NCBI GenBank assembly: GCA_963281255.1
Contig: OY725492.1
Coordinates: 3,463,104 to 3,527,103 of the forward strand
DNA length: 64,000 bases
Source of the DNA: Aphrocallistes beatrix
Taxonomy: Eukaryota > Porifera > Hexactinellida > Sceptrulophora > Aphrocallistidae
Direction: 5' to 3'
Part shown: one piece after another, positions 63,065 through 64,000 of the stretch
Numbering within the stretch: the stretch's first letter is position 1
Layout of the letters: the number at the start of each line of letters is the position of its first letter
Notes under the pieces: model-generated
Told to the model about the DNA's origin: nothing
Database searches by the model: none
The model's input: only the letters and a program-made list of their open reading frames with translations
Made by a program: the position numbers and the translations under genes

Positions 63065-64000
63065 TCATCTGAAGTTGTACTTCACTGGAGGAACTTCTAC
63101 ATCATCCCCATTCTTGTCTTCGCAGCATAAAATCAATAGCAGAGAGGTTTGCGATGGAGGGATTGGCTTCTTTTGTACTGCTTTAGACAATCTATAAGGC
63201 GCCCATATATTTTGATATATTAATATACACATTCTATTCAAATGTCAGCCTTTTATCACCTAAAATGGCTGAGTTATAGTCGAAAAACTGAAATTTCTAA
63301 TTATAAAAAAGGTGACAATGAAGTCATAATTCCATGATGAGTAGACATTTTCGTCAGAGGTCAGAACTAAGTGGAGCCATAGTCAAAAGACTCCCACATG
63401 CAAAAAGATTCCTGTGCCTGGTAGTTTCTTCAATCAATTCGTTACACATATATATATATACAGTCGACTCCGCTTAATAGGGCCACTGTTTAATCGGGTC
63501 AACCGCTTAATCGGGCCACTTTTGGTAGGACCGGAATAGCTCTCACACATAGAAGCTAATACAAAATATTTCCGGTTAATAGGATTCTCCGCTTAATCGG
63601 GTCAAAATGTCCTCTGACCGATGTGGCCTTATTAAGCGGAGTCGTTACTTCCAGGTGGTAATTTTCCTAAATTACAAGTGATGACTGAATTTACTTATAT
63701 AAGTGGAATACTGAATCAGCTGACATCTAGTAGATAAATTGAAGATTGTGCACCTACCCTAAATAAAGCGATGAATTCTTCTGTTGTTATCTCACCACCT
63801 CCAGATTTCAATCCGTCTATCTCGATTCTGTCCCATAACGAGAACTCAATATTATTGAACTAGAACAACTGAACGTTACACAGCGACTAAAAGCAACTGA
63901 ACAGATCCAGAGAAATCCAATATGCCTTTTGCTAAGCCACAGGAGGAGGCTCGTGGATGGAAAACGAAGGCTTTGCGATGTCGAAGAAAGCCTCTCTATA
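63065..64000 (-). CDS. UBA1: Ubiquitin-activating enzyme E1, C-terminal exons (partial)
   Basis: The gene runs off the right edge. Three coding pieces are visible on the minus strand. 63941-64000 reads YREAFFDIAKPSFSIHEPPP. 63758-63859 reads FNNIEFSLWDRIEIDGLKSG and ends FIALFR at donor AGG|GTAGGT, after acceptor TTCTAG. A last exon from about 63200 to the stop at 63065 reads TSLLLILCCEDKNGDDVEVP and ends KYNFR. They match the end of the adenylation half and the ubiquitin-fold domain of E1 (WTLWDRFEV and LELCCNDESGEDVEVPY in human). About 16 residues before the last exon are not placed; 63640-63700 is a possible small exon. The start of the last exon is uncertain because a repeat abuts it. 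Confidence 0.85.
63215..63457 (+). repeat. Dispersed repeat in the UBA1 intron
   Basis: It matches 16370-16610 along its length: TATACACATTCTATT, TTATCACCTAAAATGGCTGAG, AATTCCATGATGAGT, GGAGCCATAGTCAAAAGACT, and TTTCTTCAATCAATTCGTTA then a TATATA tail. The GC hairpin core is absent. Confidence 0.85.
63461..63644. mobile_element. Pogo/Tc1-type MITE, copy 2, in the UBA1 intron
   Basis: It is near-identical to copy 1 except for a 30-bp internal duplication near the left end (GTTTAATCGGGTCAACCGCT) and a degraded right terminus (GGAGTCGTTAC instead of GGAGTCGACTG). A TA precedes it. It is inserted in the TA-rich tail of the dispersed repeat. Confidence 0.88.

Noticed and set aside
63839-64000. 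Plus-strand coiled-coil-like open frame at the right edge
   Set aside because: It is the reverse strand of UBA1 exons, which match E1 sequence far better.

Overview
This window is nuclear DNA of an animal. DLG (L27, three PDZ, SH3, guanylate kinase), BTB-BACK, TBC1D10-type, ANKUB1-like and TRP-type genes occur together, with conserved eukaryotic genes (NDC80, HUS1, LSG1, AHCY, GCAT, ABCC, UBA1). Several of these genes (NDC80, AHCY, ABCC, LSG1, DLG) are uninterrupted reading frames, and the visible introns are few and mostly short. Intergenic DNA is very AT-rich. A family of coiled-coil plus NHL-repeat proteins, together with intron-poor compact genes, makes me favour a sponge, possibly a glass sponge (Hexactinellida). 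That placement is inference and has not been checked by any search.

Layout. 1-9 kb: a possible exon (2.0-2.2 kb), two-exon HUS1 (4.3-5.6 kb) with a hAT-type miniature element in its intron, and a three-exon small PPxY membrane protein (7.2-8.0 kb). 8.5-14.3 kb: a D-2-hydroxyacid dehydrogenase, NDC80 and AHCY, all on the minus strand, with a hAT miniature element and a fold-back element between them. 14.4-26.6 kb: a repeat-rich block with dispersed repeats carrying GC-rich hairpins, an apparently intact Tc1/mariner transposon (16.86-18.21 kb), a 69-bp minisatellite (19.07-20.16 kb), a tandem array of ten 127/136-bp tRNA-like units (20.5-21.78 kb), an 11-bp AT satellite, a small membrane protein gene, a mariner relic and another hAT element. 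26.6-51.6 kb: gene-rich and almost wholly minus strand, with an NHL protein, ANKUB1-like, TBC1D10-like, BTB-BACK, GCAT, a second NHL protein, an NHL pseudogene inside hAT-like ends, a second fold-back, an ABCC transporter, LSG1 and DLG. 53-64 kb: two more NHL proteins, a three-exon ankyrin/TRP-like channel on the plus strand, two pogo-like miniature elements, and the C-terminal exons of UBA1 on the minus strand running off the right edge.

The genes do not form one pathway. They are housekeeping and cell-biology genes: checkpoint clamp, kinetochore, methyl cycle, threonine breakdown, 60S export, ubiquitin activation, polarity scaffold. Set among them are lineage-specific NHL genes and many non-autonomous DNA transposons whose terminal repeats and target-site duplications can be read directly. 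Most of the novelty is in the repeats: the tRNA-like array, the hairpin elements with compensatory changes, the fold-backs, and an NHL gene copy enclosed by hAT-like ends.
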